64,000 bases of DNA from Microvirga sp052115485 (GCF_052115485.1 NZ_JBFRGU010000004.1:124001-188000), one strand, 5' to 3'. Positions 10,466-19,282 are shown, counted from the stretch's first letter. Notes: a model not told the origin generated them from the letters alone. Numbers and translations are program-made.

Positions 10466-11002
10466 ATGTCGAAAGTACGCATGCTCCAACCGCACAAGAA
10501 AGCGGCCGCCCTCGATACCCCGACCGATCTGAAAGCCGATGCCGTCACTGCGATCTCCGAAGCCCTCAATACCCTTCTTGCCGATACTTTTGCCCTTTAC
10601 CTAAAGACCAAGAATTTTCATTGGCATGTGAGCGGACCGCACTTCCGCGACTATCACCTGCTCCTCGATAAGCAGTCCGAGCAGATCTTCGCCATGACCG
10701 ACGATATGGCCGAACGCGTCCGCAAGATCGGGGGTACCACCCTCCGCTCCATCGGTCAGATATCCCGGTTGCAGCGCGTGGACGACAATGATGCCGATTT
10801 CGTGCCGCCGCTGGAAATGTTGCGGGAGCTTCTCGATGACAACAAGAATTTCACGGCCAATATGCGGAGGGCGCACAAAATCTGCGACGACCATGACGAT
10901 GTGGCGACGGCAAGCCTGATAGAGGTGTGGATCGACGAGACGGAGCGCCGGACCTGGTTCCTTTTCGAGGCCAGCCGCGGCGTGGACCGTACGGGGCGTT
11001 GA
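10466..11002 (+). CDS. dps: Dps-family ferritin-like DNA-protection protein
   Basis: 178 residues. The intersubunit ferroxidase site is complete: H52 (FHW), H64 and D68 (DYHLLLDKQ), D79 and E83 (TDDMAERV), matching the E. coli ligands. A basic N-terminal tail of about 20 residues could contact DNA. Dps dodecamers oxidise Fe(II) with peroxide, store iron and shield DNA. AAAGGA lies 9 nt before the start. No OxyR or Fur box could be assigned by eye in the 206 bp shared with lepA. Confidence 0.94.
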   Translation: MSKVRMLQPHKKAAALDTPTDLKADAVTAISEALNTLLADTFALYLKTKNFHWHVSGPHFRDYHLLLDKQSEQIFAMTDDMAERVRKIGGTTLRSIGQISRLQRVDDNDADFVPPLEMLRELLDDNKNFTANMRRAHKICDDHDDVATASLIEVWIDETERRTWFLFEASRGVDRTGR

Positions 11003-11053
11003 GGCGCTTCAGCACCTGTACATCAGAATGCGAGACACCATCACCTTGGTGGT

Positions 11054-11091
11054 GTCTGCCCGACGCGATCATTCAATCACGTCGGGCAGAC
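11054..11091. terminator. Strong hairpin between convergent genes (terminator-like)
   Basis: Perfect 12-bp stem GTCTGCCCGACG/CGTCGGGCAGAC with a 14-nt loop. It lies between dps (+) and the duplicated-motif gene (-). There is no long T-run on either side, so intrinsic termination would be weak. Confidence 0.55.
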
Positions 11092-11109
11092 GATCTTGAT
11101 CTCTCCGCA

Positions 11110-11514
11110 TCAACGTTTAACACATTCAATAGGCACCCGCCGCTCGGTTTCCGGAATAAGGACTGTGCGGCACGCAAGTCCGTTGATGACCATGACTTCG
11201 TTAGGTTCGGCCATCGGGAAGAGCGAGTTCGGCGTGCCGGCCAGAGGAGCCCCGGAAGATGGGGCCGTGCTGCCCGTCGCCATCGGTTCCCTGTTTACCG
11301 GGCCGGACATGCCGACCATGCCGGATCGGGTTGCGCATTGAATCGGAATGCGCTGGTTGGTTTCATACTGAAGAACGGTGCGACAGGGAATGCCGTTGAT
11401 GATCTCCACTTCATTCGGAGCGGCATCCGGGAAGGGGGAACCGACCTGAGCTTGCGCCAGACCGATCGTGCCAAGCATCAAACCCGCGCTGGCAAGGATT
11501 GTCAGAGTCTTCAA
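11110..11514 (-). CDS. Small secreted protein with two copies of a Cys-containing motif
   Basis: 134 residues from a TTG at 11514, chosen because AGGAGG is 5 nt upstream and the signal peptide (about 1-22, ending AQA) begins there; an in-frame ATG at 11541 lacks such a site. The mature part holds two copies of a 29-residue unit, near residues 33-61 and 105-133, with shared pattern PNEVxxINGxxC then RTVLxxETxxRxPIxC. Each copy has two Cys, so two disulfide-closed units are likely. Between them is a Gly/Ser/Pro linker. No family recognised; likely periplasmic or exported. Confidence 0.75.
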   Translation of the reverse strand: MKTLTILASAGLMLGTIGLAQAQVGSPFPDAAPNEVEIINGIPCRTVLQYETNQRIPIQCATRSGMVGMSGPVNREPMATGSTAPSSGAPLAGTPNSLFPMAEPNEVMVINGLACRTVLIPETERRVPIECVKR

Positions 11515-11646
11515 GGGAACCTCCTGTCTCGATGGAAGCAATGGTCCCTTTCATGGACCGGAGGTTTAACGCTTGCGGTCAAGTTAGTTTCCAGTTTCCC
11601 CGCAGCTTGGCGCGAAGAATTTCGCTTTAATATCAGGCTTTAGATC

Positions 11647-12738
11647 CTATCTCCCCTTTTCCAGAATACGTGAAACCACCTTCGCGGTGTAATCGACCAT
11701 CGGCACGATGCGGGCATAATTGAGCCGCGTCGGGCCGATGACGCCCACGACGCCGACGATTTTCTGGCTCGCGTCTCGGAAGGGCGCGGCAATCAGGGAC
11801 GAGCCGGAGAGCGAGAAAAGTTTGTTTTCGGAGCCGATGAAGATTCGCACCCCTTCGCCGAGTTCAGCGCGGGTGAGAAGGTCGATCACGTCGGTCTGGG
11901 TTTCAAGATCGGCGAAGAGCAGGCGGATCCGGTCCAGATCTTCAGTTGCCTTCAGATCTTCCAGCAAATTGGCCTGACCACGCACAATCAATTGGCGAGT
12001 CTCTGGAGAGCCGACCGTTGTGGCAATGCCCGCATTGACGAGCTTGGCCGTCAGTGTGTCGAGTTCTCGTTCCATCTGGGCGCGGGTCGCCTCGATCTCG
12101 CTTCTCAGATCGACGAGAGTGCGGCCCCGAATGCGGGCATTGAGGTAGTTCCCGGCCTCCATTAGCGCCCCTGCGGGTAGGCCCGGGGGCAGGTCGAGCA
12201 ACCGGTTTTCCACCGAGCCATCGTCGGAGACGAGGACGACGAGCGCCCGGCTCGGGTCGAGGCGGACGAATTCGATATGCTTGAGATGGGTGTTGGACTT
12301 CGACGTGACGACAACCCCCGCACCACGAGAAACGCCGGAGAGAAGCGTCGAGGCTTCGGCGAGGGCCGTTTCGAGTGTGTGGCCGGAGGCGGCAGCCTTC
12401 ATTTGGGCTTCGATCCGGGCCCGCTCTTCGGTCGTGACGTCGCCGATCTCCATCATGGCGTCGACGAAGAAACGAAGGCCCGTCTCGGTGGGCAGGCGGC
12501 CCGCACTGGTATGAGGAGCGAAGATCAGGCCGGCCGCTTCCAGATCCGACATCACGTTGCGGATCGAGGCCGGCGAGAGCGCCATGGGCAGAATGCGCGC
12601 CAGATTGCGCGAACCGACCGGCTCGCCGGTCATCAGATAGCTCTCGACGATCTGCCGGAAAATCTCGCGCGAACGCTCGTTCAGCTCCGCCGCAGCGCGG
12701 TTTTCAGCGAGAGATTGAAAGCGTCCCGTGATTGTCAT
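11647..12738 (-). CDS. hrcA: Heat-inducible transcription repressor HrcA
   Basis: 363 residues. N-terminal winged helix (about 20-90: GEPVGSRNLAR, SPASIRNVMSDLE, HTSAGRLPTE), a central inserted domain and the C-terminal block VGVIGPTRLNYARIVPMVDY. HrcA binds CIRCE operators and represses groESL or dnaK genes, with GroEL as partner. No CIRCE element was found in the window, so its target lies elsewhere. In many relatives grpE follows hrcA; here grpE is about 16 kb away on the other strand. Confidence 0.96.
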   Translation of the reverse strand: MTITGRFQSLAENRAAAELNERSREIFRQIVESYLMTGEPVGSRNLARILPMALSPASIRNVMSDLEAAGLIFAPHTSAGRLPTETGLRFFVDAMMEIGDVTTEERARIEAQMKAAASGHTLETALAEASTLLSGVSRGAGVVVTSKSNTHLKHIEFVRLDPSRALVVLVSDDGSVENRLLDLPPGLPAGALMEAGNYLNARIRGRTLVDLRSEIEATRAQMERELDTLTAKLVNAGIATTVGSPETRQLIVRGQANLLEDLKATEDLDRIRLLFADLETQTDVIDLLTRAELGEGVRIFIGSENKLFSLSGSSLIAAPFRDASQKIVGVVGVIGPTRLNYARIVPMVDYTAKVVSRILEKGR

Positions 12739-12845
12739 GGCATCCTGGATGAATCCTGAAGCCCATATGTGCGGAGTGGCACTGGCCTATGCAAGCGCTG
12801 AATCATATCCTGGCGCAACATTGTTGGCTTCAAAGGATTCTACCT

Positions 12846-13145
12846 ATGCGCCTGATCGTCGGGTCACTGGTCGCAGTTGTTCTGGACGTTATGCCGGTTG
12901 CCGCAAAACCAACTTGGATGCGATATTTTCCGGGTTTGATAACAGATGCGAGTCTGATCGTCTTCCAGTCGCCGAAGGCGAAGGTTGAGGCCGTTCTTGG
13001 AAAGAAGATCGCGGCTCAGGCGGCTGCACTCAATGCCGAATCGGAGAAAAACGAGCGATTCGACGCGCCGGTAGGACCGGTTCCCACGATCGAACTCTTC
13101 GAAAGGGATGTCGTCATGCGGCTGGCATGCGATTGGTCCGGCTGA
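12846..13145 (+). CDS. Small secreted hypothetical protein
   Basis: 99 residues. The start at 12846 has AAAGGA 8 nt upstream and gives a short signal peptide (about 1-20, ending PVAA). The rest is a charged helix-rich stretch (KAKVEAVLGKKIAAQAAALNAESEKNE) with one Cys near the end. It lies between divergent hrcA and rph. No family recognised; the frame could be spurious, but the signal peptide and ribosome site together favour a real gene. Confidence 0.5.
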   Translation: MRLIVGSLVAVVLDVMPVAAKPTWMRYFPGLITDASLIVFQSPKAKVEAVLGKKIAAQAAALNAESEKNERFDAPVGPVPTIELFERDVVMRLACDWSG

Positions 13146-13216
13146 GCTTTGCTCGCTTGCCGTGGCCGTCGATAGAATTTAGGAAGCCCTTTCTTTAGTT
13201 CACGGAGACTGAGCTT

Positions 13217-13933
13217 ATGCGCCCTTCCAATCGCGCGCCGGACGAAATGCGCCCCGTCACTCTGGAGCGTAGCGTCGCGCGCTATGCGGAGGGATCCTGT
13301 CTCGTCTCCTTCGGCAATACCCGCGTGCTCTGCACGGCTTCGCTCGAGGAAAAGGGCCCGCCGTGGCTGCGCGGCACCGGCAAGGGCTGGGTGACGGCCG
13401 AATACGCCATGCTGCCGCGCGCGACGCACGAGCGCACGAAGCGCGAGGTCACTTCCGGCAAGCCCTCGGGCCGCACGCAGGAAATCCAGCGTCTCATCGG
13501 GCGCTCCCTGCGCGCAGTGGTGAACCTACCCGCGATCGGCGAGCGCCAGATCGTGGTGGATTGCGACGTGATCCAGGCCGACGGCGGGACACGCACCGCC
13601 TCCATCACCGGGGCATGGGTCGCCTTGCATGAGTGCTTCACCTGGATGCAGAGCCGCTCGATCATCTCGCTCAACCCGCTCCGCGAACCCGTCGCCGCCA
13701 TTTCCTGTGGCATTTTCAAGGGCACGCCGGTTCTCGATCTGGACTATGCGGAGGATTCGTCCGCTGAAACCGACGCGAACTTCGTCATCACCGGCTCCGG
13801 CGGCATCGTCGAAGTGCAGGGCACGGCGGAAGGAAAGCCATTCTCCGAGGATGAATTCATGAACCTCCTGCGCCTCGCCAAGGCCGGCACCGCGCAGCTC
13901 ATTGAATTGCAGAAGAAGATCGTACAATCCTAG
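13217..13933 (+). CDS. rph: Ribonuclease PH
   Basis: 238 residues, standard length. The phosphorolytic site is visible: RTQEIQRLIGRSLRAVVNL near residue 85, VDCDVIQADGGTRTASITGAWVAL near 115, and the C-terminal SGGIVEVQGTAEGKPFSEDE. It trims tRNA 3' ends using phosphate. The start at 13217 begins MRPSNRAPDEMRPV, as in the family. It forms the conserved hrcA-rph-rdgB neighbourhood of alphaproteobacteria. Confidence 0.96.
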   Translation: MRPSNRAPDEMRPVTLERSVARYAEGSCLVSFGNTRVLCTASLEEKGPPWLRGTGKGWVTAEYAMLPRATHERTKREVTSGKPSGRTQEIQRLIGRSLRAVVNLPAIGERQIVVDCDVIQADGGTRTASITGAWVALHECFTWMQSRSIISLNPLREPVAAISCGIFKGTPVLDLDYAEDSSAETDANFVITGSGGIVEVQGTAEGKPFSEDEFMNLLRLAKAGTAQLIELQKKIVQS

Positions 13934-14042
13934 GGTGCTTTTCGGTGTTGGCGGAGGTCTATTCGAAAAGGGCCTCCGCATGATCCGTGTCGCTTTCTTC
14001 CCCTATCCGTCACCCGTTATCTGCGTTCTGAAAAATAAGCCC

Positions 14043-14693
14043 ATGCATCGCCCTCTGACCGGCAAGGTCGTCATCGCCACCCACAATCCGGGCAAGCTGC
14101 GTGAAATGCAGGAATTGCTCGCGCCATTCGGGGTCGAGGCGGTCTCAGCCGGCGAACTCGGCCTGCCCGAGCCCGACGAGACGGGGTTCATGTTCTCCGA
14201 GAACGCGGCCATCAAGGCGCACGCGGCGGCAAAGGCCACGGGCCTACCGGCGCTCTCCGACGATTCCGGGCTATGTGTCGATTCTCTTGACGGCGCGCCA
14301 GGGCTTTTCACCGCTAACTGGGCCGGGCCGAACAAGGATTTTGCGGGAGCCATGGCGCGGGTGGAGAGCGAGCTGCAAAAGCGCGGTGTGGGGGCGGACG
14401 GCAACCGGAGGGCCCATTTCACCTCGGCACTGGTGCTCGCGTGGCCGGATGGACACGAGGAATTGTTCGAAGGCCGCGTGTTCGGTCATGTCGTGTGGCC
14501 TCCCCGAGGCGATCAGGGCTTCGGCTACGATCCTCTGTTCCAGCCGGAAGGCTTCACCAAGACCTTCGGTGAGATTTCTGCGGAAGAAAAACACGGCATC
14601 GATTGGTCTCAGCCCGAGCCTCAAGCCCTGTCCCACCGGGCGCGGGCCTTCCTGAACCTCGCCGCCCGCTGCCTGCCGCAACGCGTCGGGTGA
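14043..14693 (+). CDS. rdgB: dITP/XTP pyrophosphatase
   Basis: 216 residues. Signatures: ATHNPGKLREM near residue 12, SDDSGLCVDSLDGAPGLFTA near 75, and GFGYDPLFQPEG near 160. It hydrolyses non-canonical purine triphosphates (dITP, XTP) to keep them out of DNA. The start at 14043 matches the family N-terminus; the frame stays open upstream (ATG at 13980) but with no family sequence. It lies about 110 bp after rph, likely the same transcript. Confidence 0.94.
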   Translation: MHRPLTGKVVIATHNPGKLREMQELLAPFGVEAVSAGELGLPEPDETGFMFSENAAIKAHAAAKATGLPALSDDSGLCVDSLDGAPGLFTANWAGPNKDFAGAMARVESELQKRGVGADGNRRAHFTSALVLAWPDGHEELFEGRVFGHVVWPPRGDQGFGYDPLFQPEGFTKTFGEISAEEKHGIDWSQPEPQALSHRARAFLNLAARCLPQRVG

Positions 14694-15031
14694 TGCGGGG
14701 CGGAGCGTCTTTTGAGAGCGCTCCGCTGAACGTCTCGATACACGGCTTCTCCCCCTGATCTGCTTCTGGCGACCACGAACCGCCACGTTGGGGCATGCCC
14801 TCGCGCATTCTCATTCTGGCGGGGATCGTGCGCGCGGTAGTGGCCAAGTGCTTCCACGAGTCCTCCAAAAGCGTCGGTTGCAGGCCGCAAATGCGAAAGC
14901 CGCGCACCTCTGTCGCCCATATCGCATGTGAGTTTTCGCACACGCCGAGGCTCGACTAGGCCAATGAATTCTGCTAGTTTTTAACGTAACGTTATCACAT
15001 ACATAATTCTCTAAAAGAAGGGTTGAGATCC
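14694..15031. other. Intergenic region with a palindrome before the RTX gene
   Basis: 338 bases. The first 270 show open frames but no recognisable sequence. The last 60 are AT-rich and hold a perfect dyad TAACGT-A-ACGTTA at 14982-14994 and a -10-like CATAAT at 15002, a likely regulated promoter for the RTX protein. Confidence 0.45.
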
Positions 15032-16129
15032 ATGGCGTTCGCGCGAATTGGTCAGGAAATTCAAATTCCCGGCCATATGCCCCATACTGAGTATGAGGTG
15101 ACCGGCTCTTCGGTGGCTGCGCTCCCGGGTGGCGGCTGGATTGTCGTCTGGGCTGAAGACGTCATTGGGCGCACGGAAATCTATGCTCAGCAATTCGGCG
15201 CCACCGGGATCGCCCTAGCTCCGCCCGAGCGGATCAATCAGACAGCCCTCTTGAGCGAGTCGGTTCACCCTGTCGTCACAGCCCTGAGCGATGGCAGCTG
15301 GGTTGCGACCTGGGCGGACGTAGGCGATGGCGACGATACTATCTACCAAGGTCATTTTGCCGGCGTGTCCCCACCCTGGCTGTCCCTTGGCGGCGGGCGG
15401 ATCGCAGAGGGGGCCGATAGCGGAAAAACCGTCGGGGACCTTTCGCTGGCCAACGTGGCGGCGAATCAGACCGGCACTCTGCAGTACCAGTTGCTCGACG
15501 ATGCGGGCGGTCGTTTCGTGATCGAGGGCACGCAGTTGAAGGTGCGTGACGGCCTCAAGCTCGATCACGAACAGGCGAAAAGTCATGCGATTCTTGTGAA
15601 AGTGATCGGCAGCAATGGGTTTGCCCACACTCAGACGCTGACTGTGTCGGTTGACGATGTGCTCCGCGAGAAACTGATCGGGAATGACGGCGCCCATTAT
15701 CTCCAGGGCGGGGCCGACATCGACATCTTCAGCGGCATGGGCGGCAACGACACTCTGGGCGGCGGCGCCGGCAAGGACACTTTGACCGGTGGGATGGGGA
15801 AGGACGCTTTCCTCTTCAACACCAAGCCTAACAAGAAGACGAACGTCGACACCATTACCGACTTCCGTTCCAAGGACGACGACATCTGGCTCGACGATGC
15901 GATATTCAAAGGCCTCGGCAAGGCGGGTACCATGGAGAGCCCCAAGAAAATGGCCGCCAAGGCTTTCTATACCGGTCCCCAGGCTCATGACGCGGACGAC
16001 CGGATCATCTTCGACAAGAGCAAGGGCGTTCTCTATTACGATCCGGATGGAATAGGCCCCAAAGTCCAAGTCGCTATCGCGAAGCTGCCCAAAAAGGCCA
16101 TGGTCGCGGCCGATTTCTTCGTGCTCTGA
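15032..16129 (+). CDS. RTX-type calcium-binding secreted protein
   Basis: 365 residues. N-terminal part: two related strands-rich repeats (about 25-60 with LPGGGWIVVWAEDV, and 78-110 with LSDGSWVATWADV) as in large rhizobial surface proteins. Then a cadherin-like domain (about 118-205). Then glycine/aspartate nonapeptides near 212-255 (GGADIDIFSGMGGNDTLGGG) that bind Ca2+ as a beta-roll. The C-terminus (TDFRSKDDDIWLDD and beyond) is the usual type I secretion end. No signal peptide and no catalytic domain are seen. No ABC exporter genes are nearby. ATG 15032 is used; TTG 15023 is possible. Confidence 0.82.
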   Translation: MAFARIGQEIQIPGHMPHTEYEVTGSSVAALPGGGWIVVWAEDVIGRTEIYAQQFGATGIALAPPERINQTALLSESVHPVVTALSDGSWVATWADVGDGDDTIYQGHFAGVSPPWLSLGGGRIAEGADSGKTVGDLSLANVAANQTGTLQYQLLDDAGGRFVIEGTQLKVRDGLKLDHEQAKSHAILVKVIGSNGFAHTQTLTVSVDDVLREKLIGNDGAHYLQGGADIDIFSGMGGNDTLGGGAGKDTLTGGMGKDAFLFNTKPNKKTNVDTITDFRSKDDDIWLDDAIFKGLGKAGTMESPKKMAAKAFYTGPQAHDADDRIIFDKSKGVLYYDPDGIGPKVQVAIAKLPKKAMVAADFFVL

Positions 16130-16205
16130 GCATATGCGGGCGAGAGAGCCCGGATATTGCCGCGATCTTAAGAGAGTGGCCCCAGTACGGCTGGTGGAAG
16201 AAAGA

Positions 16206-16232
16206 GAAGGAGCGCCTGTGGAGCGCTCCTTC
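16206..16232. terminator. Hairpin terminator between convergent genes
   Basis: Perfect 10-bp stem GAAGGAGCGC/GCGCTCCTTC with a 7-nt loop, followed by GATTCTT on the plus strand and by TCTTTCTTCC on the minus strand. It probably ends both the RTX gene and the DUF2852 gene. Confidence 0.65.
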
Positions 16233-16246
16233 GATTCTTAAAAATC

Positions 16247-16744
16247 TCAGATGCCAGCCGGGCCGTTCTTTTCTGCGCGGCGCTTGGCCATGAAGGCATC
16301 GAATTCTTCACGATCCTTCGCACGCTTCAATTCCTCGACGAAGCCGGCAAAGGCGCGGGCCTCCTCGTCGAGGCGGCGGCGCTCCTCTTCGAGCCGCTTC
16401 AACTCGGCGCGACGATAGTCCTCGAAAGCCGAATTGCCTGTGCTTCCGGGGCCGAAGCCGAAGCCGCCGGAAGGCCGGCCCGAGAAGTTTTCCTGAAAGC
16501 GAGTGCATTTTTCTTGGATGAAGGCCCGTGCCTCTTCGGCTTTCGGGCATCCCATCGCCCGCCAGACGAGATAGGCAACCGCAAGGGGCCAGAACCAGAT
16601 GAACGCAGCGATCACACCGATGATTTCGATCGCCCTGCGTGGCGGTCGCCCGCAGCGATGAGAGCGAGCGCCGTGCTCAAAACCTGGTTCGGCGCCCGTG
16701 TTCCAGGTGGACGAGTTGTAGGAGGCTGAAGACGAGGAGGTCAT
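16247..16744 (-). CDS. DUF2852 membrane protein
   Basis: 165 residues. One membrane segment near residues 41-60 (IEIIGVIAAFIWFWPLAVAYLVW) follows a Ser/Tyr-rich N-terminus. After a Gly/Phe-rich linker there is a charged helix (about 110-160: YRRAELKRLEEERRRLDEEARAF, then FDAFMAKRRAEK) that likely forms a coiled coil. This matches DUF2852, a family of alphaproteobacteria without known function. The start at 16744 is tentative, as no clear ribosome site precedes it; 16759 and 16798 are also in frame. Confidence 0.78.
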   Translation of the reverse strand: MTSSSSASYNSSTWNTGAEPGFEHGARSHRCGRPPRRAIEIIGVIAAFIWFWPLAVAYLVWRAMGCPKAEEARAFIQEKCTRFQENFSGRPSGGFGFGPGSTGNSAFEDYRRAELKRLEEERRRLDEEARAFAGFVEELKRAKDREEFDAFMAKRRAEKNGPAGI

Positions 16745-17096
16745 GGCTGGATCCCGCATGTTAATGCAAACAACATTTACATGCGAAGACTCGCACACGG
16801 ATTCAAGGGGTGCGACAGGGGTGCGGCGAGGACGGGGCAGAGAAGGGCAAGGAAGGGGCAGGAGAGCGAGACGCCAAAAGCCAAGATTGGATTATCGGCA
16901 AGTCGGAATGCCAAAAACAGGCAGGGGCGGGCCAGAGGACGCGGTGAGAGCGCTGCAAGCCCAGCAGCCTGAAGGGATAGCGCAACGGCTGTTTGCGATT
17001 TGAAGACGCCCCCAAAAAAAGAAGATGGACTGGTGACCCGGCTGGGGTGGCGCGACGCAGCCGCCCTAACGTCGGGCTATAATATCCAAACCCGCG
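16745..17096. other. Intergenic region, purine-rich
   Basis: About 350 bases between the DUF2852 and TetR genes. The stretch 16800-16950 is strongly purine-biased on the plus strand. No gene, hairpin or known repeat was recognised. Confidence 0.4.
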
Positions 17097-17747
17097 CTAT
17101 TTTCCCGCCTTCTGGAGCGCGCCGTGAACAAGGGCCAGAACGCCCGCGCGCAACAGCTCATACTTGTCCGGCAGACCGGGGCCCTTGGGCAATTGACCGG
17201 CGGCGTCGAGGGTCGCAATGCCGTGGGACAGAGCCCAGACTTCGATAGCAATGAAGCGCACATCCACGTCCTTGAAGCCGCTTGGAAAGGTTTCTGAGAG
17301 GGCACGGACCAGAAGATCGAAGGCGCTCTCGCGCGGCTTGGCGTCGACGGCGACCTTCTGCGCCGAAGAAGCGCCCGCCCCGTCGCTCGCGCCGGAGGAG
17401 AACATGGCAGCATAATAGCCGGGTTCCTGCTCGGCGAAGGTGAGATAGGCCTCGCCCATACGCGTGAAGCGCTCAAGAGGTGTGCCTTCGCCGGAGAGCG
17501 CCTTGCCGAGACGCTCCGCCAGATCCTTGACGCCCCGAAAGGCCACCGCTTCCACCAGGGCCTCGCGTCCCCGAAAATGGCGATAGAGTGCCGCTGGGGT
17601 CACGCCCACCAGCTTGGCCGCATCCACGAGCGTGAAACCGCCAAGCCCGCGCTCTGCGATGAAGCGCTGCGCGGCGTCGATCAGCGCCTCTTTCAGATTG
17701 CCGTGGTGGTAGCCCCGCCTGTCGAAGGGGCTGTGCCAGTGGCGCAT
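17097..17747 (-). CDS. TetR-family transcriptional regulator
   Basis: 216 residues. The N-terminal HTH (about 13-60) is typical: GNLKEALIDAAQRFIAERG, then FTLVDAAKLVGVTPAALYRHF. The C-terminal part matches the WHG (TetR_C_13-like) ligand domain, with YYAAMFSSGA and WALSHGIATLDAAG. The ligand and target are unknown. The start at 17747 (MRHWHSPFDRRGYHHGNL) is the usual N-terminus of this subgroup. It stands between the DUF2852 gene and hemW, transcribed away from hemW, and could control either itself or a distant gene. Confidence 0.88.
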   Translation of the reverse strand: MRHWHSPFDRRGYHHGNLKEALIDAAQRFIAERGLGGFTLVDAAKLVGVTPAALYRHFRGREALVEAVAFRGVKDLAERLGKALSGEGTPLERFTRMGEAYLTFAEQEPGYYAAMFSSGASDGAGASSAQKVAVDAKPRESAFDLLVRALSETFPSGFKDVDVRFIAIEVWALSHGIATLDAAGQLPKGPGLPDKYELLRAGVLALVHGALQKAGK

Positions 17748-17835
17748 GCGGATTTTCCGTTCGTTATCTTCCCTGAAACTAGGTCTTTCAGAGAGATGAG
17801 GCCAGTGCGATTGCCGGATCAGGGTGTGATCCCAC

Positions 17836-17949
17836 ATGCACGATGCCGTTATTGAAACGCTCCGCTCCGGTCAATTCGAGGTTCGCTGGAGCCGTGCGGC
17901 AAGGGTGATCGTGACGGGCAGCGCGGAAGATGCCATAAGCGGGCTATGA
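17836..17949 (+). CDS. Possible 37-residue peptide overlapping the hemW start
   Basis: An ATG at 17836 opens 37 codons (MHDAVIETLRSGQFEVRW, then SRAARVIVTGSAEDAISGL) ending in a TGA that overlaps the hemW ATG as ATGA. The position suggests either a translationally coupled leader peptide or a chance frame. There is no strong ribosome site. No similarity is known to me. Confidence 0.25.
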   Translation: MHDAVIETLRSGQFEVRWSRAARVIVTGSAEDAISGL

Positions 17950-19109
17950 TCGATCATCCGACGCGCGATGTCGGCTTCGGTGTCTATGTGCACTGGCCCT
18001 TCTGCGCTTCAAAGTGCCCTTATTGCGACTTCAACAGTCACGTTCGCCACCAGCCGGTGGATCAGGAGCGCTTTCTCGCGGCCTTTCGCCGGGAGATCGC
18101 GCACACGGCGGCGCGCATTCCGGGGCGGACGGTATCGAGCATCTTCTTCGGCGGCGGTACGCCTTCGCTCATGAAGCCGGAGACGGTGGGCGCGCTGCTC
18201 GATGCCATCGGCGGCGCATGGGCCGTCGATCCGAATGCGGAAGTGACGTTGGAAGCCAATCCGACCAGCGTTGAAGCAGAGCGCTTTCGCGGCTACCGCG
18301 CGGCAGGCATCAATCGAGTCTCGCTCGGCGTGCAGGCGCTCAACGATCACGATCTGCGCCGCCTTGGCCGCATGCACAGCGTCGATGAGGCACTCGCGGC
18401 GGTGAAGATCGCCGCCTCGATCTTCGAGCGTTACTCCTACGATCTCATCTACGCTCGCCCCGATCAGACGCCGGAGACGTGGAAAGCGGAATTGGAGCGC
18501 GCGATTTCCTATGCCGTCGAACATCTCTCGCTCTATCAGCTCACCATCGAGCCCGGCACATGGTTCGAGCGGTTGCATCAGGCGGGTAAGCTCGTTGTTC
18601 CGAGTGATGACGAGGCGCGGGTGCTCTACGATCTCACGCAGGAAATTTGCGAGAAGCATGGGCTTCCGGCCTATGAGGTTTCCAACCACGCAAGACCCGG
18701 CGCGGAATCGCGACACAATCTTCTCTATTGGCGCTACGGCGAATACGCGGGCATCGGCCCTGGCGCGCATGGCCGCTTGGTGACGGGCAATGCGCGGCTT
18801 GCGACCTCGACGGAAAAACATCCCGAGACATGGCTCGCGCAAGTCGAGCGCGATGGGCACGGAATCATCGAGGAGGAAGTGCTCGCTTCCGAATCCGAGG
18901 GCGACGAGTTTTTGCTCATGGGCCTTCGCCTGAAAGAGGGCATAGACCCCGCGCGTTACACGGCGTTTACGGGGCGCATGCTCGATGCGAAGCGCGTGCA
19001 TTCGCTACAGGAGCAAGGGATGCTGGCTCAGCGTTCCGATGCACGCCTCTCCGTCACGCGCGAGGGCTTTCCGGTGCTCAATGCGGTGATCGCGGAGCTG
19101 GCGGTTTAG
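17946..19109 (+). CDS. hemW: Radical SAM heme chaperone HemW
   Basis: 387 residues. The [4Fe-4S]/SAM motif is CASKCPYCDFN near residue 21 (CxxxCxxC followed by F). GGGTPSLM near 70 and the C-terminal HemN_C domain are present. The third motif residue after C is CDF, the HemW type. HemW hands heme to membrane enzymes; it is not an oxygen-independent coproporphyrinogen oxidase, although often so named. In related genomes it follows rdgB directly; here three genes intervene. Confidence 0.93.
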   Translation: MIDHPTRDVGFGVYVHWPFCASKCPYCDFNSHVRHQPVDQERFLAAFRREIAHTAARIPGRTVSSIFFGGGTPSLMKPETVGALLDAIGGAWAVDPNAEVTLEANPTSVEAERFRGYRAAGINRVSLGVQALNDHDLRRLGRMHSVDEALAAVKIAASIFERYSYDLIYARPDQTPETWKAELERAISYAVEHLSLYQLTIEPGTWFERLHQAGKLVVPSDDEARVLYDLTQEICEKHGLPAYEVSNHARPGAESRHNLLYWRYGEYAGIGPGAHGRLVTGNARLATSTEKHPETWLAQVERDGHGIIEEEVLASESEGDEFLLMGLRLKEGIDPARYTAFTGRMLDAKRVHSLQEQGMLAQRSDARLSVTREGFPVLNAVIAELAV

Positions 19110-19162
19110 AAAGCTGATCGCGCTTTGGCGACGTGTGAGATTGGCACGAGATGCGCCGTCCT

Positions 19163-19282
19163 TCACCTCTCCCCGGTGGGGAGAGGTCGGACCAGAGGTC
19201 CGGGTGAGGGAGCGCGCTTTCCGGAAAAGGTCGCAACCTCTCACCCTCGCTACGCTCGACCTCTCCCCGCCGGGGAGAGGTG
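19163..19282. repeat. Palindromic intergenic repeat, family B copy 1
   Basis: Two short palindromes (ACCTCTCCCCGG, then TGGGGAGAGGT; and a similar one at the right end) flank a central part containing GGTGAGGGAGCG and CTCTCACCCTCGC. A related copy lies at 57663-57776. It sits between convergent hemW and gshB and could fold into a large hairpin that ends both transcripts. Confidence 0.75.

Noticed and set aside
12739..12850. CIRCE operator upstream of hrcA
   Set aside because: No TTAGCACTC/GAGTGCTAA pair present.
14554..14943. Minus-strand frame after rdgB
   Set aside because: No recognisable sequence or ribosome site; it overlaps the rdgB end.
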